DNA from: Reclinomonas americana ATCC 50394
Taxonomy: Eukaryota > Jakobida > Jakobea > Jakobida
Assembly: GCA_048213135.1 (NCBI GenBank)
Contig: PS015203.1
Span: 1 to 64,000, forward strand
DNA: 64,000 nt
Reading direction: 5' to 3'
Both the position numbers and the translations under genes were made by a program. Under the pieces are notes generated by a model. The model did not search any database. It had not been told where the DNA came from and saw nothing but the letters and a program-made list of their open reading frames with translations. Positions within the stretch are counted from its first letter, which is position 1. Each line of letters begins with the position of its first letter. Below, piece after piece: positions 45,995 through 56,983 of this stretch.

Positions 45995-48639
45995 ATGTCA
46001 TTAGCACAGCTTCTGAAATCGGTGCGCTCGCGGCACAAGCCATCCGCAGCGCATCATCACAATCATCGTCCGCATGCGTGGCACAGCAGCACCACTCATC
46101 ATCACGGCCATCGCAAGACAAGTGCAATCGCCATCCCCAACATGTACGCCAGCAACGTCGGCTTTGATCTACGCGTGTGGGCCGGCTACGTCGACACCAA
46201 CATGTGCCTCATTATGCAAAACGTTGCGCGCGTGCGATGATCCGTGATTGCATGAATGCATGCATGTTGATCGATCAGCAAACAGGGCACCGATGTGGCC
46301 GCCGAGCACGGACAATGTCGCTTTGCGCAGGGCGACTATGGACGTGCATTGCCGCAGTTGCGAGTCGCGGCGGGCGATGCGTCGGCCAGGCATCGTCGTG
46401 GTGAGCTGGGAGCAGTGCTGCTCAAGCTGGTGAGATCGATAGCCGCAGCGATCTGCTGTCCGTGTCGATGTTTCCGACAATGTATGCGCAGGGGCGACTG
46501 CACGAGGCGATTGTGGAGCTATCGGCGTGCGCCCGGGATGCAGAGATCGACGGCGAGTGGCGCACGTGTGTGGGGGCGTTGCAGTTGCGAGCGTTTTGCT
46601 TGGAGGCCGTCGGGAGTGTTTCGCGAGCGCTGGAGGACTGGACGCGCGTGCTGGAGGAGAGGCCGCTGATGCGGTGCTTGTCGCCGTCGGAGCTGCGGCG
46701 GTGTCAACTGCAACGGGAGCGGCTGATCAACGGCGAGCACTTCCGCATGGTGTACACGCTGCGCGAGGTGCTGACCGTGCTCAGCGAGATGGTGGTGCTC
46801 TTCGAGTTGTGTCAGCCGAGTTACAACGATCGGCTCACCTCGGACGACTCGTTTTACGCGGCACCGTCAGCGGAAGAACTGCGGGCGGCGGCGGCCGTGC
46901 CGGGTGCGTCGTGCATCGAGCGTGCACTGGCACCGCTGAACGATGTGGATCCGCTGCGGTCGTCGACATTTTTGCGATCTGCTCCGTGGGTGGCGCAGGA
47001 GCCAGTGCTGAACAAGGCGCTGTTTGAGCACGCTCCTCTGCAGCAGTGCCTGCACGAGTGTGCGAGATTATGTGTCCGATTGGCGCAAGAGGTGAGTTTG
47101 TTGTTGGGAGAGAGAGAGAAGTGGTCAACAACATGGTGCTGATCGACTTGCAGGAGGAGGTGGAGGAAGAGGACGGGCGAGCCATGTACCTGGCTCGTGC
47201 GGTTGAATCATACTCGAACATGTGCTTTTGCTGTCAACGACGGAGGTATGTCTCAGCGGTGAAGTTGTGAGCTTTCTCGTCCACTCATTATCACTCCAAC
47301 AGTTTTCGCCGACGAGGGCAGCTGATCCCGGAAGCTCAGATGGTGGCTATCTTTAGCGAGTGCATCGACATTCTGCTGGCCACGCAGCACCAAATCCGGT
47401 CAGGAGTTGCGTGCACGCTGTGTCGATCACGTTGGATCGGGAAGACAGCTGTGTTGAACACGCATGCATTTAGCCGTGGGAGTCTCCGCGACATGCCGTG
47501 AGTATCGCCGTCATCGGATGGCAGCTCTGCGCAGTGTACTATCGCAACGAGTCGGTGGATCTGACACCGTTGTGGTGCGATAGCCATTCCCCCTCAGTCG
47601 CCATTTTTCCGCACCGTGCCTCACTCGATACAGGTACGCCGGTGTACGCGCCTTTGCCAATGCGCTGGGCGAGGGCACAAACTGCTGCGTGTGTGCGTTT
47701 TGCTGGGACCCCGCACTGGCACTGTGCGGAAGTCACGTGGTGCCGGCCAAGAGTTTCGTTGCATCGGCGATTACGAGTGCGTCGTCGCGTGAAGCTGTGC
47801 GTCTCTCATTCGTTTTCTCTGTTTGCAGTTCTCAAGTACGCACGACTCACGGCCAGTGAGTCGGGACTGTGGGGTCACCAGCTTCGACTGCAGGTGCCGC
47901 TGCTCTGCAAGCACTGCGACATGATCACCACGTCGAGACACGAGGCCCTCTTTATGCAGACCGTCTTCAATCCATACGTCTCGGTTCGTGTTGTGCTCTT
48001 CTTCGTCTCATTGTTTCCCCTCACTGGCGACAACAGGGATTGCTGGCGGCCGAGGTACCGTGCCACGAATCGGTGCACTTCTTCGCCTGGTCGCTCCTGT
48101 GGCGCGTTCTGTGTCTGCCATCGGGCGACGCACATCGCCACCGCAGCATGCAGATCACTGCACTGTTTGGCGGCCTCTTGGCCGGCCTGCGTCCACCACT
48201 GAACGCCTCGCACCTGCCGCTGACCGCCACCGTCTTCATGTTCCCACTGGCGGTGGACGCGGAGACAGAAGGCGAGGCGCTCCTGCACTTCGTCGAGGTC
48301 GGAGTCGTGGCCGGCACATACGTCGACCATCGCGACAGCCAGCACACGCTCGTCTTTGCCAAGATTCCGAGATTCCTCTTTGTCGCTGTCGAGAGCACCG
48401 ACGGCGACCACGACCACGACCACACCAGCGAGTGGAGCTCATTCGCACTGCGTCCAGGCGTCACCCGGGTCCCATCGCTGCGCGTGTGGACTGAGACAAG
48501 TGGGGAAGACGACGTTCTGCAATGCGACGTTCGATCGCCAGCCTTCAATCGCCTCTTCCGCGGTGCGTGGATGGCTTTCGAGGGCGCAGAGCTCGGTGCC
48601 GAGCAAGTCGACGTGAGACTACGCGCCAAGGGATCATGA
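45995..48639 (+). CDS. Helical-repeat protein with C-terminal HNH-like Cys motifs
   Basis: ATG 45995 opens a His-rich region (KPSAAHHHNHRPHAWHSS...). The middle (about 46290-47100) has TPR-like helices: AAEHGQCRFAQGDYGRALPQ, FPTMYAQGRLHEAIVELSAC, QLRAFCLEAVGSVSRALEDW. The C-terminal part carries CCVCAFCWDPALALCGSHVV (about 47670-47740), VPLLCKHCDMITTSRHEALF (about 47895-47960), FNPY and FFAWSLLWRVLC (about 48070-48110). The order CxxC...SHxxP, LCxxC, F-W-S-x-x-WRVL resembles a bacterial/phage hypothetical family with an HNH-like zinc site. That similarity is from memory and unverified. Function unknown. Introns of 60-100 bp near 46230, 46430, 47092, 47248, 47402, 47775 and 47985. Stop 48637-48639, only 25 bp before the next ATG on the same strand. 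Confidence 0.6.
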
Positions 48640-48664
48640 TTAAAACATCAGGGACAACATCGCA

Positions 48665-49134
48665 ATGTTGCTCGCACGCCGACGCTTGCATCAGCACTCG
48701 CCCACTGCATTACTCCGCTCCGCACAGCACATCGCCATGTCTCACGGACACGTCAAACAGGCACGCACGCATGTCTCTCTCCCTCGCGCGCACATGTCCA
48801 TCGCTCTCACACTCTCACAGGAAGGCTCTCGCGCGCCCGACGAGCTCCTCCTCAAGTTGGCCGCCTACGCCACCTCCTACAAGGTCACCAATGCCGACAC
48901 GCTGACCACGGCGCGGTATTGCCTCATTGATGCTATCGGTAATGCATGCATGCATGCATGCACGAGACACACTGATGCATACTCTCACACACACACACTT
49001 GCACGCGCACAGGATGCGGTCTGGCCGCACTCGAGTACCCGCAGTGCCTGCGTCTGTTGGGCCCTGTTGTCCCAGGCACAGTGGTGCCGAATGGCGTGCA
49101 TGTGCCTGGCACTGATGTTGCGTTGCATTCTTTC

Positions 49135-49170
<36 letters not shown>

Positions 49171-50243
49171 GAAGATTAACGTGCGTGCCTGTGCGTAGTT
49201 TGAGCTGGACCCGATCACTGGCGCCTTCAACATTGGCGCCTGTGTGCGCTGGCTCGACTGGAACGACACCTTCCTTGGCAAGGAGTGGGGTCATCCGTCG
49301 GACAACTGCGGAGCGATTCTGGCGGTCGCCGAGTACGTGTCGCGTCAGCGTATGGCTGCTGGTGCGACTATGATAGATCGAGAATGTGTGAGTGCGCGTG
49401 GCTCACTGTGCTGTGCAGGTCAGGAGCCACTGACGATGCGCGTTGTGCTCGACGCCATGGTCAAGGCGTACGAGATTCAGGTGCGCATGCAAGTGTGGTG
49501 TGTGTTTCGTGTGCGGAGACACGGGGTTTCATTGTTTGGTGGTGCAGGGCCGCATCGCCATTGAGAATGCCTTCAACGGCATCGGCTTGGATCATGTCAT
49601 CTTGGTGCGCATCGCCTCGACGGCAGTGGCTGCCGATTTGCTCGGTGAGAACTTGTGCATTTTACTCTCCCCCGTGCCCATCCGCTCACTGTGCCCACCA
49701 ACAGGCTGCTCGCTCGAGGAGACGGTGAATGCTGTCAGCCATGCGTTCATCGACGGCGGCGCCATGCGTTGCTACCGGCACTACCCCAACACCGGCATCC
49801 GCAAGTGCTGGGCCGCCGGTGACGCCACCTCTCGTGCTGTCTTCCACGCCATCAACGCCAAGAAAGGTGAAGTGATCTGGCTGCACGGTGATGTTTGTAC
49901 TCGTTGCTTATTGATGGCGCGCAGGTGAAATGGGCTACGCCGCGGCGCTGAGTGTGCCACGATGGGGCTTCTACGATGTGTACATGCCAGTGCATCTGAC
50001 GCAGCCGCTCGATCACTACATCATGGACAACATTCTGTTCAAGGCCTCGTTCCCGGCCGAGTTCCACGCGCAGACGGCGGTGGAGTGCGCCTTTGCGCTG
50101 CACCCGGAGGTGGCACCCCGCCTCGATGAGGTGCAGGAGGTGCACATTTGGACGCAGGAGTCCGCCGTGCGCATCATCGACAAGAAGGGCCCGTTGACGT
50201 TGCGTGATTGTGTATTATCCGTGATGCTTGGAGGCGACTAGCC
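48665..50243 (+). CDS. MmgE/PrpD family protein (2-methylcitrate dehydratase-like), mitochondrial (3' end missing)
   Basis: PrpD-type enzymes dehydrate 2-methylcitrate in propionate breakdown; related members include aconitate decarboxylase. ATG 48665 gives an Arg-rich presequence ([20 protein letters not shown]). Family segments: [60 protein letters not shown] (the conserved D-x-x-D/N region), [68 protein letters not shown] and [19 protein letters not shown]. The family continues about 120 residues further. Here the frame reaches a TAG at 50239-50241 through what is probably an intron starting GTTGCG near 50199, just before the gap, so the last exons are missing. A later in-frame ATG (about 48738) could be the start of a cytosolic form. 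Confidence 0.82.
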
Positions 50244-50263
50244 NNNNNNNNNNNNNNNNNNNN

Positions 50264-51157
50264 GTTCTCACTCAGAAAAAAGAAGAATACACAAGCGATG
50301 CTGTGTGAGACAACCTGCAAGCAACGTGAATCACCTTTTGCAGAGCACCAACAACGATAGCCGACGGCGACGCAGCCGCCGCGCCCTCCAAGCCGAACGA
50401 CATGCGCAATCGCTGAATGCACAACGACATCTCCTTCTCCGCCTCATCGCCACCCCCCACAGAAGACGACGATGACGACTGGCCACCACTCGCAGCGGGC
50501 GCTGCCGCAGTCTTTGCAGTCACAGCAGGAGCAGCAGCAGTGGTGGTCGTCTTTGTCGCCACATCCGATCCCGTCGCCGCCTGCATCATCTGCAACACCT
50601 GCATCTCTGTCGCCAGCCAGTCCAGCAACAACAGGCGCATCTCACTCTCCGGCAGCTCCTCGCTCTCAAACAGCTCCGAGTACGGGAAGTCTACATGCAA
50701 GCAGTAAGTACGTGGAGTCTGACAACAGCAGCAATGAGAGGGGGGACACTCACTCACCTTCCCGCGATGCAGCATAATCAAATGCACTGAGCGATGCAAC
50801 CGATCGATCAGAGTTGCCGCGCTCTAGCATGGCAACAATGGTCGATGTCTGTCAATGAGAGAGACAGTGAGAGAGAAAGGCAATGTGAGAGAGGCCGAAT
50901 ATACACCCTTGTTATGTTTTTGTCACACACCATTCGCTCGTACTCGCGTGCGTCGCCGTCGGTGGCATCGACAATGCTCTGCAGTTGCTCGACTTTGGTG
51001 GATTCGGCGCACAGCCTGTTGTGTAGTGTGTGAGTCTGAGAGAGTGAGAAATGGCGCGCCATGTGATTCGAGTGGTGGTGTGCGAGAGTGGTGATGGCAC
51101 AAGTGCGCACCGCAAGTCCACCAGTGCCTCTAGCACGTCCTCAACGAGCGTTTCCAT
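50264..51157 (-). CDS. FAM98 family protein (3' end missing)
   Basis: FAM98 proteins in animals are partners of the tRNA-ligase complex (RTCB/DDX1) and arginine methylation factors. Start ATG 51155-51157 gives METLVEDVLEALVDLR, matching the FAM98 N-terminus (METDILESLEDLG). Further exons: STKVEQLQSIVDATDGDARE (about 50945-51015), SDRSVASLSAFDYAAS, DFPYSELFESEELPESEMRL, LLLDWLATEMQVLQMMQAA (about 50590-50690), then an Ala/Ser/Thr-rich insert and MSLCIQRLRMSFGL with IVVGALQKVI, matching the FAM98 segment ELKGICIALGM...FFSGIEKKL. The C-terminal half is lost in the gap 50244-50263. Several exon borders are approximate. Confidence 0.6.
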
Positions 51158-51655
51158 GGCGACAACTCGTACACACTACACTCAGATATCGTGTGTCCTG
51201 TGATAAAGAATGCCTTCACTGTGGGGGCGATGGCGATGGAATCTGCTGACGTGAGTATGGGCACAAGTGTGCGAGAGGTGTGTGTGACGTGCTTGCCTGC
51301 ATGTCGCAGTGAGAAGCACTCGCACTGCCGACGTCGAAACGTCGGAAGAACTCTTCTCGCTCGCCTGTTGCCCGCGTTCTTGCACGCCACCGCGCACTCA
51401 TGTGGAGAGCAGTACACCAACAATGGCGACGCTGAGGAGGGTCACTGCACGCATGCGTCGGGTCAGTGAACTGCGAAGTTCCGCCAACGCGCCAAAGAAA
51501 TGCAACACGCGCGCGGATAGCAACGCGCCGCTCAGTAGCAACACGGAGCAGCACTCTCCAGACACCCCACGCAGCCCTGGCCTTCCATCACACAACGCAT
51601 TGACGTTGCAGGACAGTTTTGCACCAATCCATCCCGAGGAAACACGCAAGCAACA
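51158..51655. other. 498-bp spacer upstream of the calpain gene
   Basis: This lies between the divergent starts of the FAM98-like and calpain genes. It contains an intron-like stretch beginning GTGAGTATGG at about 51251 and ending ...TGCATGTCGCAG near 51310, so it may hold a non-coding or short coding first exon of the calpain transcript. No protein family is recognised. Confidence 0.35.
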
Positions 51656-54600
51656 ATGGCATCGGCCTCCGCAGCACCAGCAGCAGCAGATGCCAACAAG
51701 AACTTCACCATTACGGGTGCGTTCTCTCTCCTCCCATTCTCTCCCTTGCTGCTGTTTGTGAGCGGCAATTTCCACCCACGCAACACACACACTCGCACGC
51801 TGTTTCCTCCCCGCTGCACTCTTCCTCCGCTCTTCCTTCTTGTCTACGCAACACGCGTCATGTCGCCAACTGTCATGCAGCAGTTTCCGCGCACACGAGA
51901 GCTGACATGTCGCGTTCTTTATGTGCGTGCGTGTGAAACAGAACTGGCGCCTGGCATTCGCCTGAAGCGCATCAAGAACGAGAAGGTGTGTGCTCACATA
52001 ATGCACACACATGCTCGCGTGTGTGTCACTGACGAGTGTGTGTGTGTGTTGTCGCAGCCGGAGGTCACCTTCAGCTTCGAGGTATGCGGAGGGCCTTCTC
52101 CGCACACACATGCACTCCGCTCACTCATGTGTGTATTATGCAGCTTGATAACGCTGTGATGCGTCTGCTGGAGGTTCATCTCTCTCTCCGCTCTTGTCTC
52201 TTCTTGTGTGTGTGTGACGTGTAACTGATGCATGCACAGTTCGAGTATGACTTCACCGGATCCAACAACGTCAAGGTGGACGGCGCCAGCGCACCGAATG
52301 GAATGGTCGTCACTGCGCGCATGAAGCCGTTTGAGCGCCGCACCATCTGGTGAGTTTCCAGGCGGAGAAGCAAGGGAGGAAAACGGCGTGTGGCTCACTC
52401 CTGCGCTCTCTGTGTGTGCAGCACTGTGCGCGCCAAGGACCCGCGTGCTGGCTGGGGACTGCGCTCGAAGGTGTTTCTGCTCGTGTCATGATGTGCTGGG
52501 AGTGAGTGGATGGTGACTCACTCGTCATGTCTCTGTTTCACTCGCGTGCAGTGGAAGTACACGCTGGCTGGTTCGTCGCTGCTGCGCTCTCTTGCTTGGT
52601 GCTGAATCCACGTTCTCATCTCCCCTTCTTCTTCTCCCTTCCTCTCTTTGTGCAGACCCGCCGCGCGCTGAGGTATGTCCAATATTCCGTCACTCTGCTG
52701 CGCCATGACGCTGTTAACTGACCAACTCCTCGCCATGTCACAGATGGACGATTTCTACGATGCGGTTTGTCGTGTCGGTCAATGGCTGGATGCCATCTCC
52801 CCCTTGTTCACCCACTATTGTGCAGGAAACCCGTCGCTTGGTGGCCGCCGCCGAGACGGTAAACCGCCTTCACTCGTGCATTCACCGTTGAGCGTCCGAT
52901 GTCTGAATGTATGCGTGCTTCGCTCGCAGGCGCTCGCCGCTCTCGACATGTGCCCCTCGGATGTGGCACCCATCGAGGACATCAAGGCCATCTGTGCACG
53001 CAGCAATACGGTGAGCCGCAACTCCTTGTCCTCTGTTGTTTGTGTGCCTGACGACTGTGTGACCGCAGCACTTCATGGATCTCGATTTCACGCCCGGCGA
53101 TCGCATTCTGTACGCCGATCCCGACAAGTACGCGCAAATCAACCCTGAGTCGATGCTTCTTCTCTGGTGTACTCACTTCATTCGTGTGCAGGCAAGATTC
53201 GGAGCGCGTCGTGCAGTGGCGTCGGTGTGTTGCTGGTTGTTTTCTTCAATGCATTGATATCTATCTCTCATGCGGTTTGCTTCTGTTTGTGTGCGTCTGT
53301 AGCCCGGAGGAGTTCTGCGAGGTGTGTAATGTCTCTTTTGAGGTCGTGAGGCACAGATCACAGCGGCTGACTATGTGAGTGCGGCATTGAAGGTGGATGC
53401 GTCCAAGGGTCTGACCGCGCCGGAGATTTTCGTCGGAGCCATTGAGCCGGCCGATATTCGACAGGGCGCTCTGGGCGATTGGTGAGAATCCGTTTTGTCT
53501 CTCTGGTGTATTGTGGACTGACCATGAGTGTGCAGCTGGTTCATGTGCTCGCTGTCGTCTCTGGTACGAATAACGTTTCTCTCTTCCGTTTCCGTCTCGT
53601 GGCAATCTCCGCTGACACTGTTCTCTGCACAGGCCGAGCGCCCGCAGCTCGTGCAGCGCCTGTTCCTCACCACCTCCCACGATGGCTCAGGCATTTACCG
53701 GTGCGTGAAGATGTGCAGACTTGCCTGTTTTGCCTTCCGTAACTCACTCCGCTTATCATGGTGACAGTATCCGCATCTGCAAGAATGGCGAGTGGCGCCG
53801 CGTCACCATTGACGGTACGTTTTCTTGTCTCTTCGCCTCCACTGCAGTGCATTCCCACTCACTGCAACCTCGCCGCAGACTACTTCCCCTGCTTCCCCGG
53901 TTCGCCAACTGGATGTGGAGAGTTGCAGTGCAGTTCACACCGTTCGCTCATGTTGTGCTCTCGCAGGCTCTGGTCCGCTGTTCTCGCGCGGCAACGGCAA
54001 CGAGTTGTGGGTGCTGATCCTGGAAAAGGTACTCACAATGTCGTGTGCAGACCGTGTCTTGTGTCGCGCACACTGCTGACTGCCTGGTGGTTGCAGGCGT
54101 ACGCCAAGCTGCACGGCAACTACGACACCCTGCGTGGTGGCTGGGCTCACGAGGGTGCGTTCCTTCTCCGGTGTATGTCTCTGCCCTGCTCAGCGCGTCA
54201 TTGACTGGAGCATTGCAGGCATGTTGGATCTGACTGGCTGCCCCGGCCGCAAGTACACTTTTGCGGACGAGCCGACCAAGACCATGGTCGCCAATGGCCA
54301 GTTGTTCGATCTGCTCGAGCAGAACGACGAGGCCGGTTTCCTGATGTCTGCTTCGACTCCAGGTCCTGCATTCGATCTTGTTACTCTCCCTACTATCTGT
54401 GTTTTGTCTCACGCATACATGCAACCACAGGTGAGGATCGATGGACTGAGGTCGGTGGCCCGTCTGGCGAGGACAAGATCGGTCTGGTGCCTGGTCACGC
54501 CTACACGTTGCTCGCGGTGAAGAAGTACAATGGCGGTAAGTATCGCGATCTGCGCCTGGTGCAGCTGCGCAACCCGTGGGGCAAGTTCGAGTGGAAGGGC

Positions 54601-56983
54601 GACTGGAGTGACACGAGCCCGCTGTGGACCGACGAGATCAAGCGAGCGCTCGATGTGAGGGTCGACGCCGACGATGGCACCTTCTGGATGAGCTGGTCGG
54701 ATTTCACGAAGCACTTTGTGTCGCTCAACGTGTGCTGGTGAGTGTGGTTGTGAGTGCGTGGAGGATTCTGTGCTCGGGCGCCACTGAACGCGAAACTGCG
54801 CACAGCGTCGCTGGCTGGTACGAGAAGCGCCACAAGGCCCGCTTTGTGCGCGGCAGCAAGACCGTGTACTCGGACGCCGCCTTCGACCTGACGGTGACGG
54901 AGCCGACGCACGTGTTCCTGACGGTGCATCAGGAGGACCAGCGCGTCCACGGTGCCATCAAGTGCCGTCCGTACCTCGACATGGGTGTGGTGGTGCTGAA
55001 GGCCGTGGCCGGTGGCTACGAGATTGTCGACGAGAAGCTGCCCGACCTGGACCGCCAGACGGAGCTCGAAGTTGACCTGCCGCCGGGCCAGTACATTGTG
55101 TACCCGAGGTGCGGTGGTGTTGTGTTTGCACTGTGTTGTTTGGGAACCAACATCCTTTTACTGCTTTGATGTTTTCAGAACCACGGGCTGCCGCATGTTT
55201 CGTCACGTCCTGATGCACGGCGACTGTTGTGTGTAGTGTGCTCACTCTTTCGTGTGTACAGGGAGCTGGCTGCCGATGAGGCGCGGGCTCGTGAGCGCAT
55301 CACCATTGCTCTCAACGAGGACAATGACTTCTCGCACGAAGTCACCTTTACCATTTATGTGCGTCCATGGCATCAATGACTCCCCAGTCAGTGACTCTGC
55401 TGATGCATGTGTTTCTGGTCGCGATGTAGGACATTTTCCGCAAGTACGACATTACCATGGACGAGCTGCTTTCGTTTGAGGAGTTTGCCGTGTTCATTCG
55501 CGAGTCGTCACCCGACAACCACGAGCTGACGAAGGCCGAGTGGGACGCTTATACGCGCGACTTCAACTCGACGCCGCAGGGTCTGTCGGCACGCGGTCTG
55601 CTCATGTACTTCAAGGACTTGTTGCGCAAGAAGGGCGAGGTAGCGTCACTGTCGGCCGAGTCCTCACCTGTGAATGTGTGACGAGATTTTTCTCATACGG
55701 TGGTGGTGGTGGTGGTGGTACAGGCTGCGGTGTGGCGCGTCCTCAACAAGCTGGGCTACGACAACTCGCTGTTCTCAGCAGCCTCGCGCTGCTACGTGCT
55801 GGCCCTGCACGCGGACAAGAAGATTCGTCTGAAGCGCTCGGATCCTGTGCCCGCCGCTCAGCAGGAGGAGTTCGACCGCGAGGTATCGGCTCTCAGCGTG
55901 CTGCGCAACGGCCACGCTTCGGACCCCGATGCCGAGGTGGTTGTGTACTCGTCCTACTCGACGTTGCGTCGTCACCAACAGTCTATTCGCAGTGATGTTT
56001 TTTAAAGGGTCCGCTCATTTTCCCTCTTCCTCGCCGCAGTGACGCACACTGCTACAGCTACGTGCTGGAGAACCGCGGTCTGGACTTTGACATTGAGGCG
56101 ACGCTCGACAGCTCCTCCGTGCAGTCGATGCACGCCCTCGGCGGTTCGTTCGTTTCCACCCTCGTGGTGCCGCAGGGACAGGCTGTGTTCTTCCACCACA
56201 TTCAGGCCACCCGCACCGCCCGCGCCTACTCGAGCTCGTGGTCAATGAGCTGGACAAGCACGTAAGCGGTTTTTTTCTCGCCACGACGCCGACATGCTCA
56301 CATTCCTTTTGACACAAATCAACAACACGATTTTTCTCAACTCCTCCCTCCCTTGTCTTTCCTTTGTCTCTCTCTCCTCTCTCTCTCTCTCTCCGCTCTC
56401 TCGACGAGGCAGTACATCACGCTACTCCNNNNNNNNNNNNNNNNNNNNNNNNNNNNNNNNNNNNNNNNNNNNNNNNNNNNNNNNNNNNNNNNNNNNNNNN
56501 NNNNNNNNNNNNNNNNNNNNNNNNNNNNNNNNNNNNNNNNNNNNNNNNNNNNNNNNNNNNNNNNNNNNNNNNNNNNNNNNNNNNNNNNNNNNNNNNNNNN
56601 NNNNNNNNNNNNNNNNNNNNNNNNNNNNNNNNNNNNNNNNNNNNNNNNNNNNNNNNNNNNNNNNNNNNNNNNNNNNNNNNNNNNNNNNNNNNNNNNNNNN
56701 NNNNNNNNNNNNNNNNNNNNNNNNNNNNNNNNNNNNNNNNNNNNNNNNNNNNNNNNNNNNNNNNNNNNNNNNNNNNNNNNNNNNNNNNNNNNNNNNNNNN
56801 NNNNNNNNNNNNNNNNNNNNNNNNNNNNNNNNNNNNNNNNNNNNNNNNNNNNNNNNNNNNNNNNNNNNNNNNNNNNNNNNNNNNNNCTCTCTCCCGCTCT
56901 CTCGACGAGGCAGTACATCACGCTATCCCGTGTCGTTATTGCACGCATTCATTGACGGCGATGAGCGGCGTGTGTCACACTGA
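51656..56983 (+). CDS. Calpain-type cysteine protease with N- and C-terminal beta-sandwich domains
   Basis: Ca2+-dependent papain-fold protease of family C2. ATG 51656 opens about 130 residues of beta-rich N-terminal domain (GIRLKRIKNEKPEVTFSFEL, VVTARMKPFERRTI). The CysPc core follows: MDLDFTPGDRILYADPDKYA, QWRRPEEF, IRQGALGDCWFMCSLSSL (active Cys), SGIYRIRICKNGEWRRVTID, DLTGCPGRKYTFADE, IGLVPGHAYTLLAVKKYNGG (active His), RLVQLRNPWGKFEWKGDWSD (active Asn). All three catalytic residues are present. Domain III-like sandwiches come after it (FDLTVTEPTHVFLTVHQEDQ), then an EF-hand-like helical part (FRKYDITMDELLSFEEFAVF) and a last sandwich. It is cut by more than 20 introns, several exons being 17-30 nt. 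The proposed end (TSRYPVSLLHAF...RRVSH, TGA 56981-56983) depends on reading across the gap 56429-56886. Confidence 0.87.
56393..56424 (+). repeat. 32-bp direct repeat, left copy, next to a gap
   Basis: The run from ccgctctctcgacgagg to tacatcacgcta is identical to 56894-56925 on the other side of the gap. It includes the predicted acceptor (GAGGCAG) and first bases of the last calpain exon. Confidence 0.85.
56894..56925 (+). repeat. 32-bp direct repeat, right copy
   Basis: Identical to 56393-56424. This is either a true tandem duplication or an unmerged overlap of two contig ends, in which case the 458-N gap does not exist. Confidence 0.85.

Noticed and set aside
50199-50241. Natural C-terminus of PrpD at TAG 50239-50241
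   Set aside because: The family needs about 120 more residues, and a GTTGCG donor lies just before; the gap follows at once, so this is intron sequence.
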